A stretch of 64,000 nucleotides of DNA from Herbaspirillum rubrisubalbicans (GTDB taxonomy: Bacteria; Pseudomonadota; Gammaproteobacteria; Burkholderiales; Burkholderiaceae_D): NCBI RefSeq assembly GCF_003719195.1, contig NZ_CP024996.1, positions 1,736,001 to 1,800,000 of the forward strand, read 5' to 3'. A model generated the notes under the pieces. The model was not told where the DNA came from. It did not search any database and saw only the letters and a program-made list of their open reading frames with translations. Positions within the stretch are counted from its first letter, which is position 1, and each line of letters begins with the position of its first letter. Positions 60,832-64,000 of this stretch are shown piece by piece. The position numbers and the translations under genes were made by a program.

Positions 60832-61046
60832 GGTGCGGTGCAGATCGGTGGCAAAGCGCTATTTTACGCTGGTCTGCGGGCATCTTCAGGTGGGCCGCAG
60901 CGGGCGCCGACGTCCTGCACGCAGATGAAGTAATATTCTTTCCAGCAAACAAGCATCAGAATAATCCATCCAACAAAACAAAACCCGGCGACACCGCTTC
61001 TATGTGGTGTGGCGGATTCAAGCCGGGCATCAAGAAGGGATAGTGC

Positions 61047-62285
61047 ATGGGTGTTGTTGGAACTCCGCCACGGCCTGCGCGCCGCCAACGCTTGTGGTCG
61101 CTGTGTCGGGCAGCGGCGTGGGCATTGTCTTTGCTGGCCCTGGCCGCGCACGGTGCGGTGGTGGCCCCGGCCAATACGTCAGCCGCGCTCAAGGAGGAAA
61201 TGCAGGTTGATGATGCAACCTTGCTCATCGGCTTTGCCGGTCCCTTGAGCGGCCCCAACATGGGAGTGGGCCGCAGTATGCGTAACGGGGCGCAACTGGC
61301 CATTGATGAAGCCAACCGGCGTGGCCTGCGCATTGCCGGCAAGGTGTACCGGCTCAAGCTGCTTTCCCAGGATGACCGCGCCGACCCGGTCACGGCCGAG
61401 TACGTAGCCCGCTATCTGGCCAGCCAGCACGTCCTGGCCGTGGTGGGACACTGGACCAGCGGTACCAGTCTGGTGGCTGCGCCCGTCTATCACGCCGCCG
61501 GGGTGATCCAGGTGACGCCCTCGGCCATGAGTCGCAAGCTCACTGCGCTGTCCTATCCGCGCATCTTCCGCACCATCCCCAACAATGAGAGCATGGGACG
61601 CTGGTCGGCCCAGTACGCCGTGGGCAAGCTGGGGGTACGCACCGTGGTCACCATCGATGACCGTACCCCCTTCGGCCAGGGGCTGGCCGAGCAGTTTGCG
61701 CAAGAAGTCCAGGCCCAAGGGGCGCAGGTGGTGGGCCGTTATTCGGTCAGTGATAAGACCTCTGACTTCAATGCGCCGCTGCTGCAGGCACGCAAGCAGG
61801 CGCCGGACCTGATCTTCTTCGGCGGGCTGGACTGGCAGGCTGCAGTGCTGGTCAAGTCGATCCGGCGCTTGAAACTGGAGGCCCGGTTCATGGCCGCGGC
61901 GGGTACGGTGGGGCTACCTTTCCTGATGGGCGCCGGGGCCGATGCCAATGGCGCCCTGGTGCTGGAGCCAGGACCGCCGGAAGACAAGATGCCGGGTTGG
62001 AAGAGTTTCCGCCAGCGCTATAGCGAGAGCTTCGATTCCAGCATCGACCTTTACTCGGTATTTTCCTACGAGGCGGCGCAAGCCATCATTGAAGGCTTGC
62101 GCCGGGCCGGCAGCACCGATTCGGATGCCGTGGCGCGCGCCATGCACCGGCTGCGTTTCGAGGGGGTCAGCGGGCCGGTCGCCTTCAATGAAGAGGGGGA
62201 TCTGCTCAATCCCGGTTTTACGATGTATGAAGTCAAGGACCAGCGCTGGGTCGCGGTGACGCGCCTGCACGGCCTGCCGCGCTAG
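61047..62285 (+). CDS. LivK-like ABC transporter substrate-binding protein
   Basis: ATG 61047 after AAGAAGGGA; 412 residues with a signal peptide ending near AAHGAVVA. Type I periplasmic fold of the branched-chain-amino-acid binding group: IGFAGPLSGPNMGVGRSMRNGAQLAIDEAN, VAVVGHWTSGTSLVAAPVYHAAG, FRTIPNNESMGRWSA and DLIFFGGLDWQAA. It should bind an amino acid or small acid, but no livHMGF genes are adjacent. It converges on nth. Confidence 0.88.
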   Translation: MGVVGTPPRPARRQRLWSLCRAAAWALSLLALAAHGAVVAPANTSAALKEEMQVDDATLLIGFAGPLSGPNMGVGRSMRNGAQLAIDEANRRGLRIAGKVYRLKLLSQDDRADPVTAEYVARYLASQHVLAVVGHWTSGTSLVAAPVYHAAGVIQVTPSAMSRKLTALSYPRIFRTIPNNESMGRWSAQYAVGKLGVRTVVTIDDRTPFGQGLAEQFAQEVQAQGAQVVGRYSVSDKTSDFNAPLLQARKQAPDLIFFGGLDWQAAVLVKSIRRLKLEARFMAAAGTVGLPFLMGAGADANGALVLEPGPPEDKMPGWKSFRQRYSESFDSSIDLYSVFSYEAAQAIIEGLRRAGSTDSDAVARAMHRLRFEGVSGPVAFNEEGDLLNPGFTMYEVKDQRWVAVTRLHGLPR

Positions 62286-62307
62286 AACTCGGCACAGCGG
62301 TGGGGGC

Positions 62308-62958
62308 TTAGACGCCCTTGGCTGGCAGCGGCGTCTTCTGCTTGAATTCGCACAGGTCGGCAATGATGCAGTTCCAGCACTGTGGCTTGCGTGCAATGCA
62401 GGTATAGCGACCATGCAGGATCAGCCAGTGGTGCGCATCCTGGCGGAACTCGGGGGCGACGAACTTGATGAGCTTGCGCTCGACTTCATCGACGTCCTTG
62501 CCTGGTGCCAGTCCGGTGCGGTTGGAGACGCGGAAGATGTGGGTATCCACCGCAATGGTGGGATGGCCGAAGGCGGTATTCAATACCACGTTGGCGGTCT
62601 TGCGGCCCACCCCCGGTAGGGCTTCCAGCGCCTCGCGCGACTCCGGCACTTGGCCGCCGTGTTCTTCGATCAGGATGCGGCAGGTCTCGATGACGTTCTT
62701 GGCCTTGGTGCGGTACAGGCCGATGGTCTGGATGTAGGGCATCAACTGCTCCACCCCCAACTGGTAGATCGCAGCCGGGGTATTGGCGACCGGGTAGAGC
62801 TTGCGCGTGGCCTTGTTGACCGACACATCGGTGGCCTGGGCCGAGAGCAGCACGGCGATCAGCAGCTCGAAGGGCGTGGTGTATTCCAGCTCGGTGGTCG
62901 GGGTGGGGTTGGCCTGGCGCAGGCGCTCGAAGATTTCGCGGCGTTTGGTCGGGTTCAT
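62308..62958 (-). CDS. nth: Endonuclease III (DNA glycosylase/AP lyase)
   Basis: ATG 62958 gives 216 residues. The helix-hairpin-helix [18 protein letters not shown] with catalytic Lys, Asp in [13 protein letters not shown] and the 4Fe-4S set C-x6-C-x2-C-x5-C ([17 protein letters not shown]) are intact. It removes oxidised pyrimidines and nicks abasic sites. Its start overlaps the rnfB-like stop as ATGA, a conserved betaproteobacterial arrangement. Confidence 0.95.
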   Translation of the reverse strand: MNPTKRREIFERLRQANPTPTTELEYTTPFELLIAVLLSAQATDVSVNKATRKLYPVANTPAAIYQLGVEQLMPYIQTIGLYRTKAKNVIETCRILIEEHGGQVPESREALEALPGVGRKTANVVLNTAFGHPTIAVDTHIFRVSNRTGLAPGKDVDEVERKLIKFVAPEFRQDAHHWLILHGRYTCIARKPQCWNCIIADLCEFKQKTPLPAKGV

Positions 62959-63686
62959 GGGCGAGGGGTGTCGGTGGCGTTGCCGCTCTTTGCGGCTTGT
63001 TCGGCTTGCAGCTTCTTCAGGCGTGAGCGTTCCATGGCGGCTTGGATGATGGCTTTCTTGCGGGCTAGTTCGGCCTGTTCTTCGGGCGTGCCGGCTGCGG
63101 CCGCTTCCACTTCCTGCAACTTGGCCGCCGCCTTGGCGGCCAGGCGCGCATCGTTTTCTTCCTTGTCGCGGCGCAGGCGCAGCGTGCGCCATTGGTAGCG
63201 CTGACGCGCGGCATCGGCCTGCTCCTGGCTCCAGGCTTGCCAGCCGGTGCGGCCGGGCGTGGCCTCCACCATGCTGATGCAATCGACCGGGCAGGGCGCC
63301 ACGCACAGGTCGCAACCGGTGCAGAGCGCATCGATGACGGTATGCATCTGCTTGGCCGCGCCGGCGATGGCATCGACCGGGCAAGCCTGGATGCAGAGCG
63401 TGCAGCCGATGCAGACTTGCTCATCGATGACGGCCAGGCGACGCGGCTGTTCGCTGCCGTGGACAGGATTCAAGGGGATCACCGGCTGGCCCAGCAGCTG
63501 CGCCAGCCGCGCCACGCCCTCGGCACCGCCGGGTGGGCACTGGTTGTGGGAGGCGCGACCCTCGGCCATGGCTTCGGCATAGGGGCGGCAGGCCGCATAG
63601 CCGCACTTGGTGCATTGGGTCTGCGGCAGCAGGTCTTCGAGGCGGTCGGCCAGGGTGGCGGAGGCGGTGGTGGCGGATGGCGGCAC
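62955..63686 (-). CDS. rsxB: RnfB/RsxB-like iron-sulfur protein
   Basis: GTG start at 63686 (weak SD); 243 residues. An N-terminal 4Fe-4S domain ([16 protein letters not shown] ... CPPGG) is followed by two ferredoxin motifs ([15 protein letters not shown] and [15 protein letters not shown]). A charged helical tail follows. It resembles RnfB but lacks its N-terminal membrane helix and other rnf genes, as the betaproteobacterial short form does. It likely carries electrons, perhaps to keep SoxR or another cluster reduced; the role beside nth is not settled. Confidence 0.9.
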   Translation of the reverse strand: MPPSATTASATLADRLEDLLPQTQCTKCGYAACRPYAEAMAEGRASHNQCPPGGAEGVARLAQLLGQPVIPLNPVHGSEQPRRLAVIDEQVCIGCTLCIQACPVDAIAGAAKQMHTVIDALCTGCDLCVAPCPVDCISMVEATPGRTGWQAWSQEQADAARQRYQWRTLRLRRDKEENDARLAAKAAAKLQEVEAAAAGTPEEQAELARKKAIIQAAMERSRLKKLQAEQAAKSGNATDTPRP

Positions 63687-63774
63687 GGCGGTTGGACGAT
63701 CAGACGGTTCAACGGAACAAGGGCGCTATTATCCAGCCAAACTGCGTTGAAGTCATTTCGCGTGCGCAAAGCAA

Positions 63775-63805
63775 AACGGCGCCGCCGTCGGGACGGGGCG
63801 CCGTT
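63775..63805 (-). terminator. Hairpin terminator of the PHB depolymerase gene
   Basis: AACGGCGCC and GGCGCCGTT (9 bp) with a 13-base loop are followed on the minus strand by TTTTGCTTTG, about 20 bp past the stop at 63826. Confidence 0.7.
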
Positions 63806-63825
63806 GCTGGTATGGCTTGATCTGC

Positions 63826-64000
63826 TCAGGCGTTGGCGCGGATGAATTCGCCGATCTTGGGACAGACGATCTCGCGCCAGCGACGGCCCGAGAAGATGCC
63901 GTAGTGGCCGGCCTTTGGCACCGTGAAATGCTGCTTGCGGGCCTTCGGGATGCTGCTGCACAGTTCCTGGGCGGCCTGGGTCTGGCCAGAGCCGGAGATG
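63826..64000 (-). CDS. phaZ: Intracellular PHB/PHA depolymerase, C-terminal end (partial)
   Basis: Only the last ~57 residues are in the window; the gene continues beyond base 64000. The end (ISGSGQTQAAQELCSSIPKA, then HFTVPKAGHYGIFSGRRWRE and IGEFIRANA) matches the C-terminus of intracellular polyhydroxyalkanoate depolymerases, with the catalytic-site His in GHYGIF. It mobilises stored PHB. The first part cannot be judged. Confidence 0.82.
   Translation of the reverse strand, partial: ISGSGQTQAAQELCSSIPKARKQHFTVPKAGHYGIFSGRRWREIVCPKIGEFIRANA

Overview
The window looks like a chromosomal stretch of a GC-rich betaproteobacterium, most probably Herbaspirillum or a close Oxalobacteraceae relative. 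This is an inference from gene content (DUF1841 protein, nth next to rnfB, PHA depolymerase end, CueR and CadR/PbrR metal circuits, GcvA-like LysR, PurU) and GC-rich codon usage. I see no rRNA, tRNA, CRISPR array, integrase or transposase gene.

Layout. 0-7 kb: the end of a flavin monooxygenase, a regulator/diguanylate cyclase pair whose regulator is split at an A10 run, a CheY operon, a secreted surface-antigen-like protein, a secreted alpha/beta hydrolase and a chemoreceptor. 7-25 kb: a sulfur-acquisition island. It holds an orphan amino-acid binding protein, the methionine importer metQ-metI-metN with an upstream cysteine desulfurase, a divergent LysR regulator, and a ten-gene + strand operon (14008-23947): flavoprotein, complete peptide-type ABC importer, BAAT-like hydrolase, two CMD/AhpD-fold proteins and a stand-alone lipoyl H-protein-like carrier. 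An SsuD-type FMN alkanesulfonate monooxygenase faces this operon. 26-34 kb: LysR/MFS pair, serine acetyltransferase, ClC channel and an orphan SsuA. 33.4-35.1 kb: an AT-richer two-gene ATPase plus TOPRIM-like module resembling phage-defence pairs. 35-43 kb: Tat-exported phosphoesterase, Pr6Pr membrane protein, bactofilin, purU and an acyl-CoA ligase. 43-54 kb: copper/cadmium resistance (CusF-like, multicopper oxidase, TolC-like, His-rich protein, CadA/CadR, CueR/CopA/CopZ). 54-64 kb: VWA/GNAT/MoxR operon, a Gcr-family membrane protein, two small cytochromes c, DUF1841, a LivK-like binding protein, nth/rnfB and the end of an intracellular PHB depolymerase.

The most interesting points are these. 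(1) The sulfur operon places a lipoyl carrier beside an AhpD-fold CxxC protein and flavin oxygenases, which suggests a lipoate-dependent redox relay for an organosulfur substrate. (2) Two near-identical ~0.8 kb non-coding inverted-repeat elements (25.2-26.0 and 40.9-41.7 kb) differ from each other at positions that co-vary between their own two arms; they flank 15.7 kb as direct repeats. (3) The split ATPase/TOPRIM-like pair. (4) A frameshift at a perfect A10 run in a degenerate-receiver regulator. (5) A recurring CTAAGAA-type motif in gaps around the sulfur genes. Assignments rest on motif and family recognition by eye; no database search was run.
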